Assembly: GCA_037043455.1 (NCBI GenBank)
Contig: JAWPHD010000087.1
Location: 186,001-250,000, forward strand
Source: Cyrtodaria siliqua
Taxonomy: Eukaryota; Mollusca; Bivalvia; Adapedonta; Hiatellidae
DNA: 64,000 nucleotides
Reading direction: 5' to 3'
A program made the translations under genes and the position numbers. Of the stretch, positions 35,477-46,784 are shown piece by piece. Below the pieces are notes generated by a model. The model was not told where the DNA came from. It saw nothing but the letters and a program-made list of their open reading frames with translations, and did no database searches. Every line of letters starts with the position of its first letter. Within the stretch, counting starts at the first letter, position 1.

Positions 35477-35563
35477 ATTTTGTTTCATGTTTATTTACCA
35501 ATTTCATTAATATTTTGTGATAAACAAATATTAAAGAATTGGTAAATAAACATGAAACAAAAT
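35477..35563. repeat. Perfect 27-bp inverted repeat hairpin
   Basis: The left arm 35477-35503 (begins ATTTTGTTTCATG) and the right arm 35537-35563 (ends CATGAAACAAAAT) are exact reverse complements. The 33-bp spacer itself holds TTAATATTT and AAATATTAA, extending the stem to about 36 pairs with a 10-nt loop. It could be a foldback element or a structured RNA. Confidence 0.85.
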
Positions 35564-35689
35564 ATTTCACTCTAGGGTTTTATTTGTCTGATTAATATAC
35601 GTTTTTTATAATGTTTTTCTCTATTGAAACCAAGTGGTTATCCCTTTAATAGCAACAGGGCAATGACCTTGAAGATATACTGATATGTT

Positions 35690-36370
35690 TTGATAGCTAG
35701 ATCAGCATTACTGTGAAGTTTCATGAACATCTGTCAAGTAGTTTCAGAGGAGTAGTCGCTAAAAGTTTTTACTATATAACTATGTAAACAAAGATGGCCG
35801 CTGGCAGCAATGTTTAAGGTCGAATCAAAATAATTTTCAAAAATGACCAAATCATGTCATGCTGATCATTTTAGAAAAAGTCCCATATCAATATCACTTA
35901 TAGTTTTCAAGAAGTAGTCGATACATGTGTTTTTTAAAAATTATTTTTAGCTAGGACCGGCCATCTTGAATTTCTGACCGGACTAAAATTTTGCTAGAAT
36001 CAACTAGACATCAAGAGCAGCATTCATGCGAAGTTTCATGAAAATCCGTCATGTAGTTTCAGAGGAGTTGTCGCTACGATTTTTTTTATATAACTCTATA
36101 ATTATAAACAAAAATGGCCTTTACTGTTGAATCAAAATAATTTTCGACAAGGACCAACATCTTGTCATGCTGATCATTTTATAAAAAGTCCCATATAAAT
36201 AGCACTTATTATTATAGTTTTCAAGAAGTAGTCGCTAGAAACTTGAAAATCCATCTAGTAGTTTCCGAGGAGTAGTTGCTACAAAAAAAGTTTACGGACG
36301 GACAGACAGACGGACGACGTACACGGCATAAGCTATGCTGATCTTTGTTCAGTAGAGCTAAAAAAGCACG
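35690..36370 (+). repeat. Array with GACGG tail and terminal hairpin
   Basis: Two repeats of about 330 bp, each with sub-repeats (GAAGTTTCATGAANATC, AGTAGTTTCAGAGGAGTAGT, CATGCTGATCATTTTA), end in TACGGACGGACAGACAGACG at 36292-36311 and an AAGCT...CTGA, 7-nt loop, TCAG...AGCTAAAAAA hairpin (about 36330-36365). The same tail style closes the composite elements at 17.5 and 23.8 kb. Confidence 0.75.
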
Positions 36371-36859
36371 ATGTATATTAATGCTCAGAGCTGTAGATAA
36401 GGATTTTACTAAAAAAAATTGTTTACCTTTCTTTTTTTTAAACTAGTATTTAGGTTTAAACCTTTAAACCAAATTATGTGTTCTTATCAATATTTTTACT
36501 CTTCATTTGTTTATATTTTCTTTTTACTTCAATTACTCAGATTTATTGTAAATAGTACAGTTTCAAATAAACTGTCAAATTATGTGTACACATGCGTACA
36601 TGTTAGTTTTTTTTGTTTTTTTTACTTTGCAACACTTTGATCGCTTAAATCAAAAAAATTTAACGAACAATTAACTCAGAAGAAACATCTTCATTCATGG
36701 ACATATAACTCATAATTCTATTGACGTTATGATTCATTGGTGTTTATACTTTTATCCGCCCGAAACGCTTTTACCTGGCAATATGCTTTCGTATTGTAAA
36801 TTACAGGATATAAATACAGACTAGATGGCAGTACCTATTAATTATGCATTATTTAACAC
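36371..36859. other. Gene-free stretch
   Basis: T-rich; no recognisable feature. Confidence 0.4.
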
Positions 36860-37290
36860 GTTTTAAGGCTACGTAAGACCTTTCCTTTCGTACAAATGTC
36901 TAAAACAACACATAATATAGCAAAAAGTAATTATAGTATTCCTTCAGTTTCATTATTGACATCTAGTATGCGTTTGGCTCAAGCATGTGAGCAAACTGAG
37001 GATGCAACATCTTACATTAAATACTGAAACAGTACTGAAATGGCTAATTTTTAAAAGAGGAACTTCAACGTTTATGAATTTCTTGTTACAAAGTGTACTA
37101 TGATTAAAACGTCTCCAACATCACAATTGTGTCCTTTCTCTCACTGCAACTTTTTTTTTTTTTACAAAACATCTTGGGATTTCTTTGGAATATTATGTGG
37201 AATTAAATGTGCAGTATATACAATATATAGCGGAAATTCCCGAGTTGCGTTTCTTTTTTGCTTCAGTATATTTATGTTTCGCTACGCATT
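36860..37290 (+). repeat. Dispersed repeat family B, copy 3
   Basis: Contains TTTGGCTCAAGCATGTGAGC, GGAACTTCAACGTTTATGAA, GATTAAAACGTCTCC, GGAATATTATGTGGAATTAA and GAAATTCCCGAGTTGCG. The last part is shared with copy 2. Confidence 0.7.
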
Positions 37291-38038
37291 GAAATAAATA
37301 TTTTGTGTTTTTCTGATTTTCTTTTTACTCATTTACTTGCATAATTTATGCAGATACTCAGCTTATCTAGAGTTCTGGATGCCACAGACACGTTTGAAGT
37401 TTCAATCTATTATGTAATCAGTTTCTGAGATATATCCTTACCAACAAAATGTTAACCAACTGTTTTTAAGGGACTGGAGATCTGGGGGAATTATGTGTGT
37501 CAATCCAAACACAAGTTAAACCTTCATAATGCATTTCAGTTGTATATGTAATCTACATGTACGAGAGGCGTTCAACTTATAACGTAAAACTTTCATTTTG
37601 TACCTGATTCAAACATCTTTTTAATGTCAAGTGTAATCTTTCCTTCTATATAAAACATTTTGACATAAACTATCATGTGATTCTTAATTTTGCTGAATCC
37701 GTATTTTTGTAAAATGTTAAAGAATGACATTTTGAAGCAAATATCTTCAATTATAAAAAGTAACGGCAAAGTAAATTTAAAAACAAATGCTTGCAATGTG
37801 TCGTTTAAGGTAATAGTAGTCTGATATGTCCATGTCTGAACGTAAAAAAACGTAGAATATGTCTGTTTTTTGCTATTTGTCTGTGTTCATGATTTCAGCA
37901 AAAATTAACCTGAACTAAAACTTTGAAAATTATTAAATCTATAAAAACTTCTAGTTCGAAACATCAACTGCAGGCATTGTTATGATGTCGTACTCTATAA
38001 AAATTAAGTTTCGTAGAACCATGCAGAATCCAGCTTTA
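37291..38038. other. Gene-free stretch
   Basis: No feature was recognised. Confidence 0.4.
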
Positions 38039-38475
38039 GGTCAGATACCACTATTGTATTTCCCATAGGCCTCCCTTATAGCATTTTGGCTTACAACACC
38101 TATTCCTATTTAATTTAAAGAACTATCTTAGAGACACTCAAAATTGACCAGCAAATTCGGGATAATATTATGCTTTCAGCCTCTCATACTTCACTAAAGG
38201 AGGGCACCCCCAGAATGGCAGTAAAGAAATTTAACTTTTTTTCAAATATACCCTCAGCGCGTATGTACCTAAAAAAATGCAAATTTCAGTCAAAATATCC
38301 TAAATGAACATGTGTTATGTTGAAAATATATTTCTTTGTAGTTTTATGGGGATTTTTTATTATTTGGGTTAATTACTCCAATCAGTATCTACCTTACAAT
38401 CTGACTCTATTTCCTAATAGACCTTATACTTTTTTCAACCAATCAGAAGCCCCAAATCAATAGTGGTTTCTGACC
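38039..38475 (+). mobile_element. MITE with GGTCAGATACCACT terminal repeats, copy 2
   Basis: The left end GGTCAGATACCACTATTG and the right end CAATAGTGGTTTCTGACC are inverted repeats. TTA lies directly outside both ends, consistent with a 3-bp TTA target duplication as in PIF/Harbinger-type MITEs. It is about 58 bp longer than the copy at 26.5 kb because of an internal segment near 38095-38140. Confidence 0.8.
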
Positions 38476-39050
38476 TTATGGGAACTTCATCTTTCATCTC
38501 GTCTCATTCGGATGTGCTGTTCCAATATAAATCATGTGTTAACCAGACGTTAAAGCCAGTTTCATTCGAAATTGTGAAGGTAAGATTCAAAACATAATCC
38601 TTCACTGTCATGTTTTGTTTGTTCTTCGTCTTTGATAAGGACTAGATTTCTAGTGTAACGTAATAGTGTCATTTACCTTACCACAGACGCGCAGTGCATG
38701 GACTGAAAACATACATTAAGGCTTTATAAATGCCCTTCAACGTGTAAACTAAACGCTTTATTTTGCACGTATAAAGGGACTGCTGTGTTGATGCTTTGAT
38801 ATAGGTAGAACCTATATTGAGCAATGCAAGCATCATTGTATCGGTTATTATGTGCACATATCTTACATCTTCTAAATTGACCACTATATTAATTTTTAAC
38901 TTACTACACTCAGCACATTTGAAAACGCACATCTTTTTGCTGATGAAATTTATTATGATCCCATAAAGCTACAACAACAACATTTTGTAGTATTCATATA
39001 TCATCTTTATTTGATTTTATTTACCAAATTTCATCAATATCGTACAGAAA
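38476..39050. other. Gene-free stretch
   Basis: No feature was recognised. Confidence 0.4.
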
Positions 39051-39106
39051 ATTCATGTATTTTTACTTATTCAAAGTTACCCACTTCATAAACCAAAGTC
39101 ACAAAG

Positions 39107-39408
39107 TTAATATCGCGTGTGACCACCTCGAGCGTTTAACAATGCCTGGCACCTTCGTCGCATTGTCGCAATTTTTGTGGCTTATAGACCTTTGAGGAAT
39201 ATTCCTCCACTCTTCCACTAACGCACGACGGAGATCAACAATATTTTGCGGTGGGTGAACACGCCCATACAAGCGCCTTTTTAACATATCCCAGGCATGC
39301 TCGATTGGCGACATATCCGGAGATAATGACAGCCAATCGAGCACATGAATATTGTTCTGGGCGAGATAATTGCGAGTGATACCTGCTGTATGTGGGGTGG
39401 CCCCATCC
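39107..39408 (-). pseudogene. Tc1-like transposase C-terminal fragment
   Basis: The minus-strand frame starts within DGATPHTAG (39408 downward) and continues to LDWLSLSPDMSPIEHAWDML, the diagnostic Tc1 block around the last two catalytic acidic residues, then VEEWRNIPQRSI. A frame change near 39165 leads to MRRRCQALLNARGGHTRY and a stop at 39107-39109, the normal Tc1 C-terminus. The N-terminal half, including the helix-turn-helix and the first Asp, is missing. Confidence 0.85.
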
Positions 39409-39410
39409 TA

Positions 39411-39490
39411 CAAACTATCGTTGATCTTCGTCGTACGTTAGTGGAAGAGTGGAGGAATATTCCTCAAAGGTCTATAGCCACAGAAATTGC
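39411..39490 (+). repeat. Inverted copy of Tc1 segment
   Basis: On the plus strand this encodes IVDLRRTLVEEWRNIPQRSI, the same stretch that lies at about 39178-39245 on the minus strand. The two copies face each other and form a broken palindrome. Confidence 0.75.
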
Positions 39491-39494
39491 ATCA

Positions 39495-40010
39495 ATGCTA
39501 TGGGACGGTGGCGTTTGATGTTTGTCTTTGATCTTTCTTGTCGGGCCCTTAATGGTTTATTCTCTTTCTGGCTTCTGCCAAGTCACTGAGTACCTTCATT
39601 GTGGATTTCTAGGCTATTGATGTTTTGTATTATATTTACACGAGCATATTTGTGTTTTACTTATATTGCCTATTGATGCTGCCTTGTTGGTTAGAGATTA
39701 GATCATGTCGGGGATTTCTTTATTTACACTGTCCTGATTTAATGGGATGACAATAGGGTAAGTGTGAGGTTTGGTGCACCCTAGGACCGGTATAAACCCC
39801 CCCACCCCCCCACCCCACCCAGTGGGCTTTGTTGGCACTGACCGTTCCAAGGCGGTAGCCCTATTGTCAACTATTTTGTGTTTGTGATGTCGTTTGCATT
39901 TTCTATTACTTTTACTTTTTCGTTTGTCTGTTTGCGTGTTTGTTTTTGTGTTTTGTGGTTGACTGTCGTCCTTGAATGCTGCTTTCCCTGTCCGGTATCT
40001 TTGTCTTTCT
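39495..40010 (-). repeat. Dispersed repeat family A, near full-length copy
   Basis: Reverse orientation, from the distal TTCTGGCTTCTGCCAAGTCA and GTTGGTTAGAGATTAGATCA, through GGTTTGGTGCACCCTAGGAC (with a C-run at about 39797-39821) and GCGGTAGCCCTATTGTCAAC, to TTCCCTGTCCGGTATC. Confidence 0.85.
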
Positions 40011-40019
40011 TCATACTAT

Positions 40020-40310
40020 CTTTGTTAAACTTGTTAAAAAGTTTATCAAAGGAGGTTTTGACCCTATCATTTTGCAACGTACTGCATGCTTGGTGGTGGA
40101 CCCTTTAACAGTTCGCCACTAAGCTTTCCTCTTTAATTGTACAATGACCGGACAGGCTGTGGACTCTATGATGACGCACTGGTACTGTGTACGCATTCTG
40201 GTTTATTTGTTTTATATTGCGATAGAGGAGATTTCATGTGGAGTATTTCACCAGAAAATCAGACAGATGTCATTGAAGCCTTTAAATAACATGTTATCTG
40301 GACGATATTT
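40020..40310 (+). pseudogene. Reverse-transcriptase-element fragments
   Basis: At about 40026-40110 the plus strand encodes KLVKKFIKGGFDPIILQRTA and CLVVDPLTVRH, resembling the C-terminus of a reverse-transcriptase protein common in bivalve and fish genomes. At about 40203-40305 it encodes FMWSISPENQTDVIEAFK, resembling the segment just before the YLDD box of the same protein. The order is therefore C-terminal piece first, so this is rearranged debris with stops. The retroelement class is unresolved. Confidence 0.5.
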
Positions 40311-41033
40311 GTGTCAGCTGTAAAAGGTCGCCCCGACAAGAAATCTTAAATGGTATTACTTGATAATAAAGCCCACGCTGTGTGGCTTTGATAAAAAGAA
40401 TACTGCTTAATCCGGTTCTAAGGGACGCACGAGATGTTCCACGTCATATTGTCACTAACGAATATACTCAATAAATTCTAGTGTGCTTCTTTAATCTCTC
40501 GTTTGTGTGTGTTCCTTGCAAGTGAACATGGCAAATAGCTAGGGATCACTTTGTCCGTCATCTGAAGACGTCCACCGTGCGTCGTCTGTCTATCTGTCAC
40601 ACTTTAACCTGTAATCTGACTTCATCTTCATCTCATCTAAAGGAATGTTGTCACACATGCGCCAAAACTCTAACTTTAATTTTGGCAGTGTTATGCCTCT
40701 TTTCATATACCTTTAACATGCAACCTAACTAAGCTCATAACTGGCTGAAATAAACACAATACAGGCGACACAGGTGTTACCTGGAACACACTTCTAGTCT
40801 GAATACGTTATATAGTGGTAATTGAAATTTGAAAACAAAGTATGTCATGTTAACGAGTGTACAAACTCAAAACACTTTCAAATTAAATATTTGCTTACAT
40901 AAATTTCCTTAGATGTTTTCGTAAATTTCGTATCTTTGAGAAGGTACACATTAGTCATTGTCATTGTATCCTTCTCTAACCTTGTAAAGCGACAGGCGTA
41001 ATAATAGATATTGAAGGTCACCCTGCACCTTAA
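40311..41033. other. Upstream region of the SleB-like gene
   Basis: No repeat or frame was recognised; any promoter of the downstream gene would lie at its right end. Confidence 0.4.
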
Positions 41034-41043
41034 CATATAAAAG
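41034..41043 (+). promoter_or_regulatory. TATA-box candidate of SleB-like gene
   Basis: CATATAAAAG lies about 60 bp upstream of the ATG at 41102, a plausible distance for a short 5' UTR. Confidence 0.45.
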
Positions 41044-41101
41044 TAAGCTCGTTTTGAAGGTCTGATCATTGCTTTGTTGCAGCCTAAAAGTGAACTTCAA
41101 G

Positions 41102-43690
41102 ATGTTTCTTAAAGTTGTGCTGATAGTTGTACTGGGATGTACCCTTACTTTGGGTGAATTGTGGTAAGTTTCTTTTCTTATTTTTTTATTTAATTTCACT
41201 GTTAAGGTACATACTGCATTATAGAGGACGCATAGATAAGTGGTGTCTTTGTTTCAGTTGATAATCTTCTACTGAATTAGAAAAAGATAAATTCATATTA
41301 ATTATATTTAATATACAGATTAAAATAAGTTTAGCAACTAAATAACCTATAAATCCCGTTGACCAGATTCCAGGATATGTGTAGAAGCGGCCTGCCAAGT
41401 CATTGAGTACTTGCTTTGCGGATTTCTAGGCTTTTTTATATTCATTTATACATGATCATTTATGTGTTAAACATACTGTATAGTAATGCTGCATTATTGT
41501 GTTAGAGAATATATCCTGACGGAGATGTATTTATTTACACTGTCCACTTTTACTGGGATGACAATAGGGTAAGAGTGAGGTTTGGTGCTCCCTAGAACCT
41601 GGTTTAAACCCCAGCAGCTTTTTGCCACTGACCGTTCCATTGTCAACCCTTTGGCTTTTGTGGTGTCATATCTTCCCTTTTATTTATCTTTGTAGTTGTT
41701 GTTTGTTTCTGCTGGTTGACTGTGGTCCTTGAATGCTACATTTCCTGATCGACTTTTATTTCTTTTTTTACTGGTTAAAAAACATGTTTCTACTGAAACA
41801 GAATGAAAATATCATGGCCTTCGTAATCGGTTTGGATGAAAATAATATTGACATATGTCTTTTTGATGTCAGGATAATGCCAAATTTAACTTATATTTGT
41901 CTTACGACTTATTAGTAGATGAAATATAAATTGTTGATTTTGAAATGAGGTAATTATAGTTTCTAGAAACACCAAAAATTAAGTTTAGTATCAGAGCTAT
42001 GTTCCTAAAGCAAATTAAAGAAATCCTGAATTCGTCAATCAGGAAACGTCACACTATGTGATCCGATCAATTCAACGGTTGTATTTTTAAATATGTGTAA
42101 CAACTGGACTAATGGAATATGATAAAGATGGAGATTTACCACTAAAGTTAACAAGTCCTTCATAGAAAATACTTCGCATTGTGTATTGTTTATGTATCCT
42201 AGCATGTTTTAAGATGTTTAACGTAGGCTATATTCGTTTTGTGTCAAAATGCGAAGTCTTTCACTTTGTGCTCAAAATCATGTAGTATAATCCATGTCGG
42301 GAAGAATGAGAGTACAGTTTTACAAGTAAATGAATTATGTGGGTATAATTTATTGAACAAGCAATAAATACAATCATTGATTTATTAATTTCTATTGCAA
42401 ATATCAAATACATTGCTTCCTAACGTTTACTAATAATATATTTCTTTTGAGATGTAGTTTTTAAATGTCACTTTAATAAATGTTAAAGGTAATGTTGAGT
42501 AACTCTGAATGAGAAGTTGACCTATACATATGTGACTATTTTACGAATTTTTCATTAGACGAAATGTGTAATATAAAATAATAAATAAGTTCGTCCGCAA
42601 CGATTCGGATTGCGGTTTAACTTTCATTTTGAAAAAAAACAACATGTCGTACTCGCAGCTAGATTTATAAACAATAATATTGTGTTTTTACAATCATGGT
42701 AATGTGTGCGTTTCATCTTGTTGTTTACTTTTGTTTTGGAGAGTGGTTTTCTCTGATTTATATTCTACATTTAATTTGCTACTTGTTTTTGAACATCGGG
42801 ATTTAGACGTCACAGCAGCAAAATAAATATCAAAATAATATTTATACTTATTTACACTGTCCTGTTTTAATGGGATGACAGTAGGGTAAGTGTGAGTTTT
42901 GGTGCACCCTAAAACCGGTTTAAACCCCCAGTGGCCTACTTTGCCACTGACCGTTCCAAGGCGGTAGCCATATTGTCAACCCTTTTGTGTTTGTGATGTC
43001 GTTTGCATTTAATATTACTTTTGCCTTCTTGTTTGTCTGTTTGCGTGTTTGTTTCTGTGTGTTTTGTGGTTGACTGTCCTCCTTGAGAGCTACTTTCCCT
43101 GTCCGATCCTTTTATATTTCTTCGTAGAATTACCACTGCTTGGATATCCAAATCAATATGCAGTCGAGTTGTATGGACACTGTACATGTAGTTATTGCAG
43201 CAGATGACAATATATAAAACACACTTAATAAAATTGTTCATATTCTATTTACAGCACCACTGCACATAAAGATCTTGTGGGTCGTATTGTCTTCGGTGAA
43301 GCTGGAGGAGAGACACACAATGGTAAACTAGCCGTGGCGTGGACACTAGTGAATCGAGTACATCATGCCGGTTATCCAAACACTCTTACCGGGGTGGCTG
43401 GAGCAAAGGATGCCCATGGAAATCACGAATACAACACACTCGATAATCATGCTCATACAACGAATTGGAACGCTGCTAAAAAAGGCCACACCAAACAACA
43501 CCAGGATGTCATAAAAGCTGCAACCGGTGCTTTGTGTGGTACTGAATCTGACCCAACCATCTGTGGAGCCACTGATTTCTGCGGTAGAGATCCATGTTCG
43601 GCTACCGATTCCAACAAATTCTGGGAAGCATATGGCAAAATTCATATCGGAAAACATTGGTTTGTTTGTAGACGAAAGGCGCATAGTTAA
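41102..43690 (+). CDS. Secreted SleB-like cell-wall hydrolase (2 exons, 165 aa)
   Basis: Exon 1 is 41102-41163 and exon 2 is 43255-43690. The intron (41164-43254) has a perfect donor (TTGTG|GTAAGT) and a good acceptor (TTCTATTTACAG), and the join completes a Cys codon in frame. Exon 1 encodes a signal peptide: MFLK followed by a Val/Leu/Ile core. Exon 2 matches bacterial SleB/Hydrolase_2 domains: GRIVFGEAGGE (GEARGE motif carrying the presumed catalytic Glu), LAVAWTLVNRV (matches VAAVILNRV), YPNTLTGV, and a C-terminal IGKHWF (matches IGKHIF). Family role: lytic transglycosylase or amidase-like cleavage of peptidoglycan. The mature part has six Cys, fitting disulfide bonding outside the cell. 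A role in killing or digesting bacteria is inferred. A bacterial domain with an intron and eukaryotic signal peptide suggests old horizontal transfer. ATTAAA hexamers near 43758 and 43785 could serve as poly(A) signals. The intron holds two family A repeats. Confidence 0.82.
41395..41762 (-). repeat. Dispersed repeat family A in SleB-like intron, copy a
   Basis: Long reverse copy, from CCTGCCAAGTCATTGAGTAC, through GGTTTGGTGCTCCCTAGAAC, to GAATGCTACATTTCCTGATC. Confidence 0.85.
42845..43120 (-). repeat. Dispersed repeat family A in SleB-like intron, copy b
   Basis: Reverse copy lacking the distal part, from ATTTACACTGTCCTGTTTTA to CTACTTTCCCTGTCCGATCC. Closest to the copies at 1.3, 20.1 and 51.7 kb. 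Confidence 0.85.
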
Positions 43691-44329
43691 CCTGTACGCT
43701 CTCACTTTTCTCATGATAGCTGACTGCAATATACTAGACACTAGTGCGATATATAATTAAATATCATTTTTTCTCTTTATTTCTAATTAAATTACGCTGA
43801 AGGTACACTGAATTGAAAGTTTTTATATTTCTGATTGATCCCATTAGAAATCTCTGAATTTCTCTGGATGGTATCAATGGTATGACGCAGTATAAAATGG
43901 CACATTTCTACTACACCTGGTTGGAGAACTTCAGCGACATTGATTGTCCGCTGTTATGAATCTAATTTAACATTGATGGTCACAGTTGGAAAAGAAATCG
44001 CAGTAAAAAAAGTTCACTTATTTATTTATAGAAAACAACATCAATACGACTGATGTATAAACCTTATTCATTTAATAAATGCCTAATACTGCTATTTGAG
44101 TTTTGTAGTGTTTGTCAAGTTATTAGTTTACTCAATCTGATGCAATGATGTATCATCAATGAAAATATTATACACACTATAACTGGCACAGTTTATGCAC
44201 CATGAGACCCTCAGCTTCTTGTAGAGCTATTCTTCGTCATTATTATCATTTTTCTCGTGTGTAATTTAAAATTAATAGGGAAAATAAAATAATTGCAATG
44301 CAAGGAACAATTTAAAGGAAATGCGGATA
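43691..44329. other. 3' flank of SleB-like gene
   Basis: Nothing beyond the poly(A) hexamers near 43758 and 43785. Confidence 0.4.
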
Positions 44330-44814
44330 TGTTTTATGTTTTGTTATGTCGTGTTTTTGACGAGATATTCGGGTAGATGTCATGGAAGTCTTTAATAACA
44401 CCTCTCGGTATCTGGATGTCATACTGAAAATTGACAACCTTTTTATTATACTTGGTTAATAATATATATATCCTACGGACGTCAACTCAAAACAAGCTAA
44501 TATATTTGATACTGTCGCTTCTTTTCTCGATTTACATCTCTCTGTTAAAAATGGAGAAATAGATGTAATAAGCAAACTTTATGATAAACAGATGATTTCA
44601 ATTTTGACATCGATAATATTCCCATTTTGACGGGAATGTTTCACGAGCACCTTCTCCCAGTGTTTATGTTCCCCTTTTCTAGAAATTTCATACGAGTAGA
44701 GGACTTTAATATTCTTAACCTTTTTATAGATATACTAACGTTACCATAATCCCCGAAAAATAATTCCAATAACTTTAGTATTGCAACTGATCTTCTTTTA
44801 AAAATGTAAAAGTA
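44330..44814 (+). pseudogene. Reverse-transcriptase-element fragment
   Basis: The plus strand encodes DVMEVFNNTSRYLDVILKID (about 44379-44440), where YLDV replaces the YLDD polymerase box. It then encodes FLDLHLSVKNGEIDV (about 44524-44570) and KLYDKQM. Frameshifts and stops follow. This is the same protein family as the 40.2 and 47.8 kb fragments. Confidence 0.6.
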
Positions 44815-45025
44815 ATGTTAGGGTAAGAGTGGGGTTCGGTGCGCCCTAGAACCTTATTTAAACCACTAGCGGCCTTTTTTGTCACTGACCGTTCCAAGGC
44901 GGTAAACCTGTTGTCAACCCTTTTGTACTTGGGATGTCTTATCGTGCCTTTTATTCATCTTATAGTTGTTGTTGTGTGTGTGTGGCTGCGTGTGTTTGTG
45001 GTTGACTGTCGTCCTTGAAGGCCTA
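44815..45025 (-). repeat. Dispersed repeat family A copy
   Basis: From GGGTAAGAGTGGGGTTCGGT through CACTGACCGTTCCAAGGCGG to GGTTGACTGTCGTCCTTGAA. Confidence 0.8.
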
Positions 45026-45098
45026 AGTACTACAATATTTATATCAATTTTTAACGTATACTGAAAATAAAAATAAACGCATGAAGAATATTTTCGCA

Positions 45099-45480
45099 AT
45101 GTTTAATATGCTACTGCTAATCGAATGGTCTTTTCGGAAAGAAGGTTTAAAAAGCACCGAACACACCAATGGTTACCCCTTTAAATATTCATTATCGACA
45201 GAATGGGTATTTGGCTCAAGCAGGTGAGCAAATTTAGGCTTTAGACGCTGTTAATATTAAAAACAATACTGAAATGGCTTGAATTTTTCAAGCGAAACTT
45301 CAACATTGATGAATTTCAATAACAAAGTACATTTTGATTAAAAGGTCTACTACATGACAGAGTTGTCCTTTCTGTAATTAGTTGTAGTTCCGTTTTGTAC
45401 AAGTTGAGATATATCTGGAATATTACGTGGAATTAGGTGTGTATAATATCGAAGTATAGGCAAGTTTTTGATTATGCGTT
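45099..45480 (+). repeat. Dispersed repeat family B, copy 4
   Basis: The closest match to copy 1: TTTAATATGCTACTGCTAAT, ACACACCAATGGTTACCCCT, TTTGGCTCAAGCAGGTGAGC and ACATGACAGAGTTGTCC are shared almost exactly. Confidence 0.8.
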
Positions 45481-46784
45481 TCTTTTATTTTTCAGTATAA
45501 TAATGCAAAATGTATGGTGTAACAAATCCTCCGTATAATTGAAGTTATAATATAAAATTCGTCTATATGTCTCTATTATTCGTAATGTGCATGCAACATT
45601 ACAACTTACAATTAGCATGGATTTATAAGAACACGTAGACATGCTCTATTCCTTTGCCATTTAGCTATTAAGAAGCCCATACATGACAATAGAATACATC
45701 TGAATATTTCTATCATTTTGCGCGAGTACTCAGGTGGGAGTGGTATTATGAATGAACATTATTGCCTCATCAACATATCCTATTTAGAGCCACCCCAGAT
45801 GTGGGGGTGAGTGGGAAGAATACATAAGAATCCGGAAACCTGTTCTATCCTTTTAAACAAATGTGGTCCTATAGTACTTTATCGGGGTCTGATGGGTTCC
45901 AATACACGGGACCCCATCCGACGGTCGAGGCTGAGGAAAAGTAACTTGCCAAAATAATTCGTCTTAAACGAATATGGCCTTTTAGTATTGCAACGAACTT
46001 CATGTTTAGTGAGCTTCACCTTTCTAAATTTCGATGACTATGACTAAACAAACACGTGGTATTCTACGACTGCATTTTCTGAAACCATGAAAAGGACGGT
46101 AGGTTTAACTCTTTCTTCCCTCCGTTTGTTTGGGTTGAACCTAGATTGGTTTCCCCTTTGGCTGCAACTGCTTTTATTGTTTATTACATTTCTGGATTTC
46201 TGATTTATTCGTATATAGTTTATTTATCTTCACAACAACATTTATATGTATCGTTTGCTACTTTATCTGGATGTTGACTTTATTGTTGGCGATTCCGTTT
46301 AATTGAATGTACTTTTATTTACACAGTCTTGTCAGGGAAGAATGGATAAAAGCGAGGTTGTCTACATACAAAATTGATTTAAGCTAACCATCAGGCCGCG
46401 ATTTAGTTTGTGGTACAGTGCTGACCTAAGGTGCAATTGTGTTTAGGCGGGGACCCAAGCCTGAAAAAAACGAAAACGTTTACCCGGAAAGATATACTCC
46501 TGATTTTTTAAATATTAACAGATGGGGGTCTTGTACATATGAAACCACTGTATGGATTTCTGGCATACTTTGCATTTCGTTACAGCATCGCGATTTCTAC
46601 GGTAACCCATTCGTACCAAGCCAATATATAAAAATCGCTGAACAAACATTCAAAGGAAAATAAAGAAACTTGCACACGTCCTTTTAGGCAAATACAGTTC
46701 CAGTATTTGAAACCAATATGTGTATATGAAATATCAAACTACAGAATCAAGACCTGATTATGTTACACTTTACTAATTTTAACA
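45481..46784. other. Gene-free stretch with one half of an inverted repeat pair
   Basis: Sequence at about 46440-46515 (GGGACCCAAGCC, TTTACCCGGAAAGATATACTC) recurs in inverted orientation and diverged form at about 51440-51530. No gene was recognised; the 74-codon frame at 46439 falls in this repeat. Confidence 0.4.

Noticed and set aside
43346..43741. 131-codon minus-strand frame over the SleB-like exon
   Set aside because: Antisense shadow; the plus strand carries the domain motifs and splice sites.
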